Positions 1 to 12,000 of a stretch of 64,000 nt of DNA are shown here, piece after piece. The translations under genes were made by a program, and so were the position numbers. The stretch's first letter is position 1; each line of letters opens with the position of its first letter. Source of the DNA: Kappaphycus alvarezii (Eukaryota > Rhodophyta > Florideophyceae > Gigartinales > Solieriaceae); NCBI GenBank assembly GCA_002205965.3, contig NADL03000465.1:718838-782837 (forward strand), read 5' to 3'. A model generated the notes under the pieces. The model ran no database searches. It saw nothing but the letters and a program-made list of their open reading frames with translations, and was not told the origin of the DNA.

Positions 1-1683
1 TACACCTTCCCGCCCGAAAGACTGAGACTTGAGAAAGAGCTGACATTTCGATCCTTCATTTTCCCTTCAACAGCGGCCTTCGTGGCCCAACCAATGTGCC
101 TTGAGGAGTTCATTATTGATCCGGTGGTCAAAACAAAATACAGCTCTCGCTTCGAATCCAAGGACTCATCGTATAAGGCACCAACATGCAAAAGGTGAAG
201 TAGTCCTTCGTGTGCTCGACTACACTTTTAACCTCGTATTAAACGCAGTGGTCACAACCTAATTCCCTAGATGCACCCCAGGAATCATTACAATCATCAC
301 AACCATCCACCCTCATCCATCCGGTCCAATCAGTCTACCCCCAAAGCAGTAAATCTTGCCCATTTGACGAACCTGCCCCCACATGGGAAGTTTCCGACCG
401 AGCTCAATGCTCCAAAGCGACCTCCGCTAATAAAAATAAAGCGTCATAGAGAGGAAGGAACTTCAAAAGAAATGGGCCTCTTCATGTGGACCTTCAGGGG
501 ATACACGCAGATGGGTCCAAATTGTTAAGGTATTGTGGGCTTACGTGCGTGATGACAACGAAAAATACTTACAAGAGGAGTATATGCAGTATCGCTGGTG
601 GGATCACTCCATGAAAGCCAACAAAATCACTTCTACCATCTACGGACATGTCGAAGATACCGCGCGAGCTATCATTCCAACCATTTATAGTCGCTTGACT
701 TCCAATCAAATTCAAGCACAGGACAGCGCAGCTATGGAACAATTCGTGGATCAAATCTCTCTCAATCCCTTTTGTGACCCTCTCATACAGAGTGCTGGCG
801 TTTTCGATATCAGAATATTCATAGCGGCTAATATGCTCTCCAAGCGGTGTACTAGGATTGATCAGCATAAACGCCTCCAAAAAGGGCAAATCATATCCAA
901 TTCATCTCGGCTGTCCCGTCTCCCAACTCCCACTCTGCTAGCTGAAATTGACTCTGAGATATAATGTCAAAACTTCACTTATGGAGGAAGAAAGTTAAGC
1001 CTCAAAAAGATGCTTCAAATACAAGTTCTTCTTTTCAGCATTGCTCGGGAAACTTCTCCAGACATATGTAAGAGTCATTTCACTCCAGTGGACAGAGATT
1101 AATCTAGGCAAAGCACGGATGGAAGGTCCTGTTTCCTCGACTATACGTTGCCTAAACCAAATAGTTCGAGGCACAATCACAGTAGGCCATAGATCATGAC
1201 CTCTGTTGGATCTGTCCTGAAAAGCAGAACGAACCGTTCCGGCATTACTCAGAGTGGGGCACGCACTGTAATTAGTCCCAGCACGAGTCATCTTTTCAAA
1301 GTCAGTGCTGCGAAGAGTCCAAATTCAAAGGAAGCGTCAGTCAGGAATATGCGTCAGTACCGAGTACAACACAAGAACGGCTTACAGAAATCGACTAATT
1401 TGCGGGCTGATGAATTGGAGAAATATGGTCTAAGTAATGATGGACCTCAAAAAACCCTCAAGGACAATGAAATTCAGCGACTTAACCTCGTTCAAATCAA
1501 AATGATAACATCAGGGATTTTATTGCCAAACCGAATGAAACTTCTCACTCCTACAGTGATGGCAGCTCTGACAGCGAAGCAGAAATACAGAGGAAATTTT
1601 CCAGGATGGCTTCATATCATGTAATACGCAATGCGGACAGATAATTCTTAAATATCACATTAGGTCATTCTTCGACAGTTAGA
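1..1683. other. Unrecognised left-edge sequence with two open stretches
   Basis: No family is recognised here. Two stretches on the plus strand stay open for about 140 codons: 533-964, which has no ATG start and carries a mixed polar sequence with a segment reading MEQFVDQISLNPFCDPLIQS, and 1196-1624, which begins with ATG and is rich in Ser, Lys, Asn and Thr. Neither shows membrane segments or a known motif. They lie just upstream, on the same strand, of a two-pore-channel remnant, so they could be decayed 5' parts of that gene or an unrelated relic. Chance open frames are also possible. Confidence 0.2.
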
Positions 1684-2965
1684 TTTCTCCCAAACGCATA
1701 TTGCCGCATGAAAATCATGGAAATATTAGATGCATCACGTGTTCGTGCCGTTATTGTCTTGTTTTTTATTCTAGTTGTTTCCTTTCTTCTTTTCAATGCC
1801 TTACTTGCTGTTTTATACAATGCATACATAGCTTGCATCAAGGATCTCGTCATCGAGAAGCTCCACAGTTTAGTCACGAAAGCTTGGGTAGGTACGTACG
1901 ATGTTCTCTCCGTCTCATCGGGACTTTGGAGCCCATCGGATCTAAGGCTGATGTTTCATGAGCTAAAGAAGAACAAGAAACAAAGCGACGTGGAAAAAAG
2001 CGAGTTCGGATGTTATTTCCCGCTCTGGATGAATATTATGATAAGAAAATTGGCCAAGAAGAATTCTTAGATGTTGTTCATGTTTTGCAGCATAATTTTA
2101 TCGTGGAGTTGGTGTAAATTTCACTGGTTGAACGTTTTTCCAAAGTTTTATAAGAGAGAGCCATGGCAGTCAATTTCTTCTTACCTTCGCTCTGAGGTTC
2201 TCTTGTACCACATGGGTACAGTTATATGGCTTTCGTGCTTTTAGGGAGCAGCACATCTGGGGAATCGTTTCGAATTATCTGTCAAATGGTTCCTCTTGCT
2301 TGAAGCGACATAGGTACTCTATCAGTACTCAGAGAATGATCCTCTCGCGGTTAGATACCTTATATTGCTCAGTTACGTACGACTGTTTGCGTTCTTGCGG
2401 ATATTCTACGGTTTAGAAGAATTTTGCAATTCTTTTCCATGCTGATACCTGCGTCAGCGCCACCGTTCTCATTCTTTTTCTTGTCTATATATTTTTCGCA
2501 GCCGCAGGGTAGAGTTGTTTAGATGGTTGATATATCCATCCAATACAGCACTGAATCCGGTAAACAATGGACTACTGATGCGTCCATTAGGAACGAAAAT
2601 AATCTGACGGCAGGATGGTAAACGTTGTTTTCGGCAGTGATTGGTGGATATCTAACAGATTTTGCGGAATAAATAGCGCCTGCTTTGATATATGGGGACT
2701 GGAAAAAGTCGTTTTTCGTTGCAAACGTCGCTGTGAACAGTCTTATTGTATCTAATTGTGTGTTGGCATTCGTGTTAGATGTAATTATTATGGAACGTGA
2801 GGGAGAGGATTAGATGGACTTGCAGAGTAGATACGGCTCGAATCCATTCCAGGGTTTGCAGTCCAAGAGCAGAGCAAATCAAGTGTCTGCCTTCCTGTTC
2901 CGTGAAAAAGTTCAGGAAATATGTAGTATCAGTCGTGCCTAACACAAGATGAGACTAATAAAAGG
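1684..2965 (+). pseudogene. Two-pore cation channel (TPC) pseudogene
   Basis: Decayed gene for a TPC-family endomembrane or vacuolar cation channel. Translating across frames gives, in the expected order: the end of repeat I with a hydrophobic S6 (FLLFNALLAVLYNAYIAC, about 1,780-1,835); a cytosolic linker; an EF-hand-like segment (DEYYDKKIGQEEFLDVV, about 2,026-2,080); an arginine-bearing S4-like helix of repeat II (YVRLFAFLRIFYGLEEF, about 2,370-2,420); a pore-side stretch; and the repeat II S6 (NSLIVSNCVLAFVLDVIIM, about 2,736-2,790). The pieces sit in several frames, and an in-frame TAA interrupts the pore region at 2,670-2,672, so this is a real pseudogene. Repeat I S1-S5 were not found upstream. 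The family assignment rests on the order of segments and the two S6 signatures. A single-repeat voltage-gated channel would not explain two S6 helices flanking an EF-hand. Confidence 0.72.
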
Positions 2966-3738
2966 TTCGAAGGGCGAGCGACCCAGTACGTGGAGCATAT
3001 GACGCTTCTCGACGTTCTGAGCTTTCATGGTCTTTCGTTGATGAAATTAAGAATTTTTTTGTGTGTTTTTATACCAAAAACATAAGACCCGTGATTACTG
3101 GATGTTGATTGCAAAATTTAACAGAACATCTCTCTGAAATAACTGGATTAAGCTATGTTGATGTGCTTTGTTGAAAGCAGCCGGAGTTGCCCCTTTTCAG
3201 ATATACGTCGAGAGAAGGATTTGGTCTTTAAATAGCACTGTTATTCTTGCCGATAATCAACGGTAGTCACTGCAATATTGATTCTATGCTGTTGCGCATG
3301 CCAATAAAAAATGTTAATGGAAAGAAACTGGGCTTATGGGCAATCTGCCTTTGCTTTCATAATGCTATTGAAAGGTGCAAAGGGAATTCTAAGTCCGTTA
3401 TCACTGCCACATGTTGACGCTATGTTATCTCCTCTCAGGCTCTCAGCTCAAGTTACAAATCCTGGGAGCACTCCTTTTTTAACATGGTTAAAGAAGCGTA
3501 CACGTCCATAGCAAGGTGTAAGGAAAAGAAATCATCGATTTGTCACTTCCGTAATCCACAACTCAATTTACAAGCCTCACACGTGGGAACGGCGGTGCGG
3601 GAATCCGAGGATAACCGATCCTACTGCAGACATAAAAGAGATTACGGGGCTTAACATAGCAAGCCTAGCGTACTAGCCAGCCCCTATCTTTTTCCAAAAC
3701 AACTTTTTTCTCCAACAAGCGTCTGCAATTGTGACGTA
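2966..3738. other. AT-rich spacer, nothing recognised
   Basis: Only short open frames occur, for example 66 codons from 3,311, and none resembles a known protein. This spacer separates the channel relic from the Tc1/mariner element. Confidence 0.5.
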
Positions 3739-3786
3739 CAGTCCCCGAAATCCAAAAAGTAACGCCCAGACCTTTTATACTGTTAC
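3739..3786 (+). repeat. Left terminal inverted repeat of the Tc1/mariner element
   Basis: These 48 bp run from CAGTCCCCGAA to TATACTGTTAC and are inverted at 5,267-5,314. The copies differ at only a few positions, for example in the stretch after CCCCGAA and at the T/G before AACGCCC/GGGCGTTG. TA lies directly outside. Confidence 0.9.
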
Positions 3787-4074
3787 TTTCTCTGGTTCAT
3801 GTCAGTGCGAGAGACAATTACCCCTAATCGCAAATCCCGTGGCGACTTCATTTAAGAAGTGAGCAAAAAATTGCTATAATTGATAGCTCACAATCCATAC
3901 AGAACTGCAAACGGGATTAATTTTGCCTTGAACCTCGGACGCCTACGGTGTAAACGAAACAAAGAGTTTGTGATAATGGGAAATTTCCCACAGTCCAAAT
4001 CAGAATAAATTGTCCCTCAAAGCTCTCCTCCACCCCCCTCCTACCCATTCTTGTCATCTCTGACATCCTGCACC

Positions 4075-5074
4075 ATGGCACCGACCGGCCACCTAACCGC
4101 ATATGAGAAGGGGAAACTATTGGCACCTCGATACGAGTGTTTGTCGTACCAGGACATTGTAGACACTGTCAATCGGAACAATAGTACTTTCTTCCGATTT
4201 GTTCAGCGTTTCACGAACAGTCCTGATCGTATCTCTCCCAAAAAACCAGAACCTGACCCCGTACCAGATGCGCTGCCTCAATCGTGATGAGAGTACCGGC
4301 AAGTACAGCGCCATGGAGCTAAAGAAGAACCTTGGTCTGCCGGTCGGAGTTAGGCGCATCCAGCAGATGCTTTCCGGAGTGGCGCATCTCAAGTACCGAA
4401 AGATGATCATGGTTCCAATGATCACTCCTTCGCAAAAGGAGAACGGCGTCAAGTGGGCCCACTGTTTCATCTCGAAGGGATACGATTTTCGGGTCAGAGT
4501 CGTGTTCTTTGACGAGTAGAAGTTCAATTTGGACGGCCCCGACGGGCTTCGTTACTATTGGCACGATCTAAGGAAGGAACCGCAGCGATGCTAGCGCCGG
4601 AATATGGGGGATGGGTCAGTCATGGTGTAGGGTGCAATTTCATTTTACGTTGTTTCCATATTGGTCTTCCTCAGGGAAGGCCAAGACATTAAGGAGTACG
4701 TAGAAAATCTGGGGACTGGTTTGCTCCCTTTCGCTGCGGAAGTCTTTGGAGAGCAGACCATATGGACGTTCCAGCCGGACAACGCTCCGATCAATACATC
4801 TCACTACACCCGTTCCTGGATGATTGAGAACAGTATTCGTACTCTACCGTGGCAGCCGTACCCCCAGACATAAAATCATATAAAATCTATAGGGCAGTAT
4901 GGCTCGCGAAGTCTGCAAACACAATGGCGTGTTTGATAATGTGGACACACTAAAGGAGACGGTAAGGGATGTTTGGGACTCCACCGACCCCACGATCTTT
5001 TCCGATTGTATTAAAGCTTCCCGAAAAGGATGCTGACTGTGATTGATAGCAAAGGGAAGGGCACTAAGTACTGA
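4075..5074 (+). pseudogene. Tc1/mariner transposase pseudogene
   Basis: Encodes a DDE/D cut-and-paste transposase that would bind the element's inverted repeats. ATG at 4,075 has a good context (CACCATGG), and the natural stop is at 5,072-5,074, giving about 330 codons, normal for the family. In order one sees the N-terminal helix-turn-helix region (starting MAPTGHLTAYEKGKLLAP), the first catalytic block (FFDE then KFNLDGPDGLRYYW, about 4,507-4,560), the GDGSVMV strand, the second catalytic block (FQPDNAPINTS, about 4,767-4,800), and the third block where a PDLNPIENLW-like sequence is expected, now frameshifted (4,851-4,925). In-frame stops lie directly after FFDE and elsewhere, and the frame changes several times. 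It cannot encode an active enzyme. Confidence 0.92.
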
Positions 5075-5266
5075 GATGATTACTGTTGCCGTCTTTTTTT
5101 ATTTTGTAGGCGTTTGCATTTCGTGGCAAAAATGTTTGGTTTTGTTGCTTTATAAACATAGTGCGCAAATAATTGAAGGAGATACATTTCTGACTTCAGG
5201 AACGGAAGCTGCAAAATGATATCCTTCTACAGTCATTTTTTCGTGCATTGACACACCACAGAGCAT

Positions 5267-5314
5267 GTAACAGTATAAAAGGTCTGGGCGTTGCTTTTTA
5301 AACTTCGGGGACTG
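5267..5314 (-). repeat. Right terminal inverted repeat of the Tc1/mariner element
   Basis: Inverted partner of 3,739-3,786. It reads GTAACAGTATAAAAGGTC at its inner end and TTCGGGGACTG at its outer end. The next bases are CA in place of the expected TA duplication. Confidence 0.9.
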
Positions 5315-6790
5315 CACAACATGCGAAACACGAGGGTGATGGTGCAGGTAATGACAAATGTGGACAGAAAAACTCAAAGGCATGAAGGGAGAAGAAGAAA
5401 CAGAATCGAGCATCTGCTCGAAGCAGCAATATGAAAAAAGAAGCATAAACTGAAGATTGCGTCGGAGCTGGCTTCTAACTATGAAACGATAAGCAAACTA
5501 TGGGACAGAAGATGAAGCTGCGCAAAGAGAATTTGGAGCTACGGAGCAAGGTAGAGAAACTGAAACTAATCTAGGTATGCAGAGATGGGTCCGAAGGTGC
5601 GATGATGACGTACGCCGTGTGCAGCTCGTCGGGCTGCGGATAGTGGCAGAAAGGTAGCTTTGGAATGGAAAATGCAGGGGACGGGCGTAGCCAAGACGGT
5701 TGAATACGGCAAATAAGGTGAATTAGCAGGGTTAATGGTTGAAAATGGGGTGTTATTTCAACGTAAGACTTTTGACTGGAGTAGTCACTCATCCGAGTTG
5801 AAAGCGGGAACATTCAAGCACGGCTGAGGTGTCTGTGTGTGTCGGAGGCGATTTTGATTGGCTCGGTAATGTATTGAGGAAAATTAAGTGCTGCAGACGA
5901 AAGGTTGAAAGTTGGCACTAATTTGCAGATTTGATGATGATACCAAGGCGTGGAAGTTGCGGGGTAACATAGGCCAAGCGATTGGTGCAATATGAATGGC
6001 TCCCCGAGGCAAGGTGAAATCGAGATTTTTACAGTCGAGAGACTGAGAGGTTGCAAAGGTAGTGGTGGCGAAATTCAAATAGAGAACGCTGGTTGAGTTT
6101 GAAGGCTTTGTTATGGTTTATCTCAGTGAGTGTGCAGGAATTTGAGATGAGATGAGATAGGGTGGCGCGACAGTTGGGATTTGAGATGAGGAGACTGGAA
6201 AGAGGGAAGTAAAGTGTGGCGGGAGGGTTTAAGAAGAGTTGAACAGTATTTGGGGTGAGAGGGAAACCCAAGTGGTGGTGTGCGTATTTTTCGCGAACAA
6301 TGGGGTGGAAATACTTGGAAGATGTTCCAAGATTGCAAAAAGTTGTGTAAGGATATGTAAGGAAAGTTTGAAAGGAACGGAGCCGCCCTGATAAAAGCTT
6401 TCCAGAGACTGGTGGTAGTTTGCGATCATGTGAGAATATGTGAAGGGTTTAGTGCGCATTGTTTGACGGGGTTGTTTGTTGCTGTTTTAGCTGTTTTCAG
6501 TATCTTTTGGTGACAATTACGGATTGGACAGCGGGTTTTCCGCAATTATTTACGCTTATGATTTTTGTTTTTGATGCATCCCCTTCGTTTGGGTCGTTTA
6601 CACCTGTAAGGAATGATTAATAATTCCATGAAAGACTGCAGAGGGGGCTCCCTATTGTGATAAGTTTGAATTATTGTAATAGAATGAGAATCGTTTTACT
6701 AAGTTCCCAGTTTGGGCCGTGCTATTGGGCGTAATTTATTCCACGCGCTACAAAGTCAACTTGTAAAATAGCCTGTACAATAATAGTAGT
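5315..6790. other. Spacer without a recognised gene
   Basis: Several overlapping minus-strand open frames of 60-80 codons occur between 5,571 and 6,459. They are Ser, Leu, Pro and His rich, shift frame constantly and match no family. I treat them as a by-product of the purine-rich plus strand. Confidence 0.4.
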
Positions 6791-7200
6791 TGACCTTCAT
6801 CCGGCTCTTCCCTCAGGAGATTGCCCGTCACGGCTGCAGAGCTCTCGCTGCAACGTTCTTTTCGAGGCCCACATCGAATGGATTGCCTCTCCACGCCCCC
6901 AGCACACGTGGGACGAACTGAGAAAGGTGTATAAGGATAGCTTTACAACTCGAAAACGGTTTGCGAAGTCCACCGTACCCTGCCGCGCCAAAATCCACCG
7001 TCATTTTGACGTCTTGCGAGGGGCTGTGGTCTTCACAGCCTTGAGGACTGGTCGTCAAGCTCGCTCGTCAGGAGTTCTCGCCGTTGTCGTCACTACCTCT
7101 ACCTGTAAGCCTATGTACTTACAGCGGGAGTTTTTAAAGTCTCCTGAATCCTATATTCAGGTGATGGAGTTTTCTTCCGGTCGCTTTCTCTCTTGAGTGG
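6791..7200 (+). other. GC-richer island with an unrecognised open frame
   Basis: This block is clearly richer in GC than its surroundings. A plus-strand frame is open over 6,927-7,196 and, without a clean start, slightly further upstream (it reads TWDELRKVYKDSFTTRKRF). The composition resembles a coding or transposon-derived fragment, but no family is recognised. It may be a piece of a mobile element inserted into older AT-rich DNA. Confidence 0.25.
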
Positions 7201-8199
7201 GCAATTGGTTCAGCCATTGCCCGGAGTCGTCCGTCTAGCAGAATCTGCGGTCTTGTGTAGTGTGGACTTGTCTACATACAATAAAGTGGAAGGCATTTCA
7301 TTAGTACTAGTAGGATTTCATCATTATTTTTAAAAGGCAGTTTCGACAAGAATTGAACAAAAGGGTGAATGTCAGATCATATCAGCGTTATTTACGCTGG
7401 CATTGGTACGTATCATTTTTGTATAGCCTCTTATAACATTTCCTGCAGGTATAGTATCATTCATAACGTGCATAAGACGTCATGACTGCTACTGTGCTGT
7501 ACATACGGTATCGTAGGCTTCAGTTCAAAGCGTGTTAAGGAGAATTTATCTTTTCTACGATTAATTGGTACATAAAGGGCTTTAAATCCCGAAATTTTGG
7601 CAGGGTTCTATTTCACGATATTATAAATCTCCAGTCTGTGTGGCATTTGGACTTCCACTCCACATCCATTAACGCACGGAAGTACAGCAATGACAACCTA
7701 GTCCTCTATAGAGCCTCCACATACATGCCATAGCCGGCCCCAATTTCGCCCACTTACATTCCTTACCTCCATGCATCCTCCAGTTGCATCCAGTAGCCTC
7801 TAATCAACTTCCGCAGCCCCTTCAGCCACACTTCTACAGTTTAGTAGGGAGGGGAAAGTCGAAATGCCCGATAGTCCTTCTTCACGTCCATTGAGAGAAA
7901 GTAGTCCTTCTGGTGAATGCGCGAGGCAACTTCTGGTAGGAACTGAATTCGTATACTTCCCTTCCTTCAATGAGTCGACTGGACGCTTAGGTTGACAATG
8001 TATCTTCGTTTGCGTCCTTCTGAAATCTCCTGCCAGATTGTGAAAGAAGAGATGATAGCGCCCGTCTTTCGATATCTCTCTGCATGGGCTCTTGACCTGG
8101 CTATAAATTCCTTCCCTGAATACAACTGCCAAATCTCCACGAGCCAATATCTGTCTTCCTGGCTCTGTGGAATTTTGGAAGGAAACTAACCCCCTGGCC
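7201..8199. other. Spacer, nothing recognised
   Basis: Short opposing open frames on both strands (7,800-8,190) show no motif. No RNA gene or repeat was noticed. Confidence 0.4.
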
Positions 8200-9010
8200 G
8201 AAAAGGGATGCTTGTTTGCTCATAAATGCCAAACTTGATAGCATGAAAAAAGTCTTCCGAGCAGCCAAGGCGACGTCGCCCTTAGATACGATTGTGAGTC
8301 TCTCGCGAAAAGGTTTATCCCATGCGCAGGGATTCTACTGGTCAGCTGCAGTACCTCTTCTTTGATTTCCAGCCTTCTTTCCTGCATTACTTGCTTTGAG
8401 GGTGGCTTTTGCCTTCATAAGTTGCGTTTACATATGACTTTCAAGTGTCTCCATCACTCCCAAGCTTGTCATCTGATGCCGGCATATCCTGCTGGCATTC
8501 GAGCCACGGAAGGAGCATCTTGGCAGTAACCGGGTCATTTGCTGCCATCTTGTAAAATTATCTGCGTTGGCTCACCTCGCGGAGAGCGCACATAGTTGAC
8601 AACAGCGTCCATGCGTCATACTTCTCAGCCTTCTCAAATTCGTCCTCCCTAAGAGCTTCATGACGTATTCGGGTTGCGGCTTCATGAAATGACGGTCAAT
8701 ACCCAGTTTTATTAACATAATTAGATTCGCATGTAGCTACCGGCCTCATACTTGACTGCCATTCGAGATACTGTCGGATCTGCCACTGCTTGTGCCCGAG
8801 GAATCTGCTGGAAATACGGGTACACTTGGACCAGGTTCATGTTCATAGCGGGACAACCCGAATTCCATTTCATAGCGCCAGCGCCGTGCGATCTCAGCGT
8901 ATGCTATTAGCCATTCAGGCTTGATTTCTGCAGTAGCTAACGACTTTCCTTTCAAAAAATCCTTGGACTTGAGGATTATCTCTGCAAAATCCTTGAGATT
9001 TTACTTGGAG
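8200..9010 (-). pseudogene. Decayed coding-like region, family unknown
   Basis: Read on the minus strand from about 9,000 to 8,200, several short stretches in changing frames have protein-like composition: SKDFLKGKSLATAEIKPEWL and a Pro/Ser-rich stretch near 8,750-8,955, a charged segment EALREDEFEKAEKYDAWTLL near 8,600-8,660, and a Lys/Ala-rich segment near 8,380-8,430. Stops and frame changes separate them. The mix of charged helices and a Ser/Pro-rich stretch would suit a retroelement gag-like protein or a host gene. I cannot name it, and the coding interpretation itself is uncertain. Confidence 0.25.
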
Positions 9011-12000
9011 TAGTCATTGCCGTTTGTGTGATAAGGCGGTATCGTTTAATCGTCTTCGTTGGACCTTATTGAAATTGCCTACCACCAATGGACTGCGGAC
9101 TCTCGCGAAGAGAGAGGCATGGATCGACTCCACATCGAGATCACGAGATCAGTGACCCTGTTAAATAATTGCAGTGGCGAAGTCTGCTGCCGTAAGCCCA
9201 ACCGGCTACAGCAAAACGAACGCAATCCTCATAAACGCCAGCGTCTACACAAGACTGAAACTAGTAGAAGTTCTCATATTCTTACTGTGAGTAAATAGAA
9301 AGTACCGTTTCTGTGCGATATATCTACTATGTGCCGCCTTCTAACACTTCTGCCCCACCGAGACCCACACAGAGAGAAGTAAGGACGGTCTCAAAGCATT
9401 AGTCCGTTGTCCTGCCCATGTATTCAGCACCGACCTTTCTCAATAAAAGAGTCCTTCCTTTATCTGTAACTAAACTAAATTCCCTACCCTACACGCCTCT
9501 GACTACTGGTCCCGGTCGCCCAGGCGTACAGTAGCGAGGGAATAATAGTCGTAGACACAAAAATATGGATTCGTACGTTTCTCTTAATGTCCGTCTATTT
9601 CCTTGCACCCCGCACTTTTTCATGCTCTTAAGTGGAATAATCAACTGAAGTCCCTCAACCTGGAATCCATGGATACTACTTTCCAAATTCAAGTCTCCCG
9701 TCAATGATATCATGAAGAATATCAGCAATTCTTCGTTCTGTGAGTAGCTTTCATTTCGATTCTATCAGCAGATGAGTCTAGAAAAAAACCTTTCGCCGCC
9801 AAGAGAGCGAACCAGATCCATCCCTGATGCTCTTAACACACGTCCCTACCAGGGTAACGTCAGTAAGTACCTCAAAGACCTACTTTTGTCGCCTGTCCAA
9901 TTTTTTACAGAAACAATGTTTGCATTGCTGATTGCTGATCCGTAAAATGTCCATGTTTGTTGATTTGGAGATATTCCAAAGATTTTTAGAGACTTCAACG
10001 ACTGATTTCATCTTAATTACCGCTGAAGACCATTCTAGGAATAACAAAATTTCTTTCTTATTCTTTCCTTGTATTTATATAATTCAGTCCAGACCATAAA
10101 AAGAATGCCTTAGACAAGCACAAAGTTACTAGGGGATCTCTGAATACTTTGTTGAATCCCGGAAGCTCCAGCTATGCGCCTAAGTGGACTTATATTTCGA
10201 ATAAGCAGTACAAACTGCCGACTATACAAAATGAGCCACATGGGAATATCGAAAGATTCACTAAAATTCAAGGCTCGATATATTCTTCAATGCAAATTGG
10301 AACAGATCCTCGCACCAGTCGTAATGACAAGATGGTTAGGTATTGCATTAAAAATGAGTCACTGATCATCCCACGAGTAATATAGAATACTCGAGGACCG
10401 ACTACTTTATTTAAATTCTAAACAGGTCCACTTTCAAGTTCTTCTCCGAGAACTGCCACAATAACATTAAGTACGCCGACATATCCATGGATATGGATAG
10501 TTCATACATATTTCACTGAAGCCAGCTAAAAGTCAGGTGGACACTAGGACCGATCCGTTTAAGTCATTTATGAATGAATGGAACATTTTGAAAGTCTTTA
10601 AATGCCTTGTCAAAATTGTTTCTCACATCAAAGAGCTCCTACCGCAATGCAATCCCCACTTTCGCAGAGACATTCAGAAGGTAGATTAACTCCGGAAGTC
10701 TGCAAGAGAGTTTCAGGACTGATCACGAATTAATTTTAATATAATAAAACAAGGGATGCTATTCATACTATTATTCTTACATAATTGCCTACTCACTAGC
10801 TCGAAGGGTGATATCCAAGCACTCTACGCTAACGAAAGTTACATTAAATCTCTGAACATTATGACTTGCCATGTTCCTAAAGCAGGGCATATTGTCCTCT
10901 ACAACCACCAGCATCGTTCATAGAACGGCAATCAAGGCAATGAAGGGGACTATTTATTCGAGATATCTCGTAAACGCAACGAGTGTCAGAAGTGCGTTGC
11001 CTGGTGCCTGCTTTCCTCCTGGTGCGATTGAGGCGAATTCTCGCAGCAGAAACAAGAACAGAAACTCCACTACACATAGTCTTGCCAATTTTTTTAAAGG
11101 AAGCGAATATTCTACCTTCAATTCAGGTAAATAATCTGACAGCGTTGCAAGGTCATCAGATGATAATGTAGACCTGGCAGAATTCGATTCACATTTCTTG
11201 AAAACTTAAAGGACTCCTGTGGAAGAATATTTTTTGCTCGACATAAATCCATTGAAACCGCCGAAGTCATATAACTGTAGCAGTCAGGAACTCCAACCAG
11301 TCCGCCTAGTATTTTTGTCTAGGCGCGGAGACTACAAGTAACACCTCATCTTCATAAAGAGATTTGTTTATATTCTGAAGATGAATGGTTGATGACAGTC
11401 TAATACGTTCCTATTATTGAGAATTAATTCTTCATAAGTTCCCAATATGGTTTCCTTGCAATACCAGAACACTGAAGTCAGTTTTCGGTCAGTTAAATTG
11501 TATGTTCAGTGCCCTCAGTTTACACATAACAAGTTTCCTGCCATCTCTATACCTATTATTATTCACCGAAATCACCTATCATCCCTTTCCCGCGCTAATA
11601 TTCCGCTATAAACACCGACTGGTATCCATACCATGGTTTTTGACTTACAAATCTTATATTTCGATAAAGCTGCACTGATTAGAATGTTTATGATTGAAAA
11701 TGAACCTTTCATACCTTGAACTGTTTCTAAAACACTGGAAAAATTTGTAGCCCACGTAAATACCAACCAAAGGATAGTATACTTGTATTATTGTAATATG
11801 CAAGTGTTCAAGTTGGCAAGTAATCATCTGTATGCTCTGTCGGGATTCTCTGCAAGTCATTGCTTCCCTCGCGCCCAGATTCCGAAACTGCGTAGCCAGA
11901 TTTTTATTCTTCTGCAACTAATTTGTTCTATCTAATCAACTCTCGCGACAGGATTAAGCAACATCAAAATAATAAGCGGCTTTGAAAGCCATCTCAGGAA

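Larger units (their letters stand above)
3739..5314 (+). mobile_element. Tc1/mariner DNA transposon, inactivated
   Basis: The element is 1,576 bp, bounded by inverted repeats that start CAGTCCCCGAA on the left and end TTCGGGGACTG on the right. The left end is preceded by TA (3,737-3,738), the target dinucleotide of this superfamily. The right end is followed by CA, which looks like a mutated TA. Inside is one degenerate transposase reading frame on the plus strand. Similarity between the two ends continues more weakly inward past the first 48 bp, so the original inverted repeats may have been longer. Confidence 0.93.

Noticed and set aside
2820-2850. tRNA gene suggested by GGCTCGAATCC-like B-box sequences (also near 28,977)
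   Set aside because: No matching A box or cloverleaf arms at either site.
5571-6459. Minus-strand gene in the Ser/Leu/Pro-rich frames
   Set aside because: Frames change constantly, composition follows purine bias of the other strand, and there is no motif.
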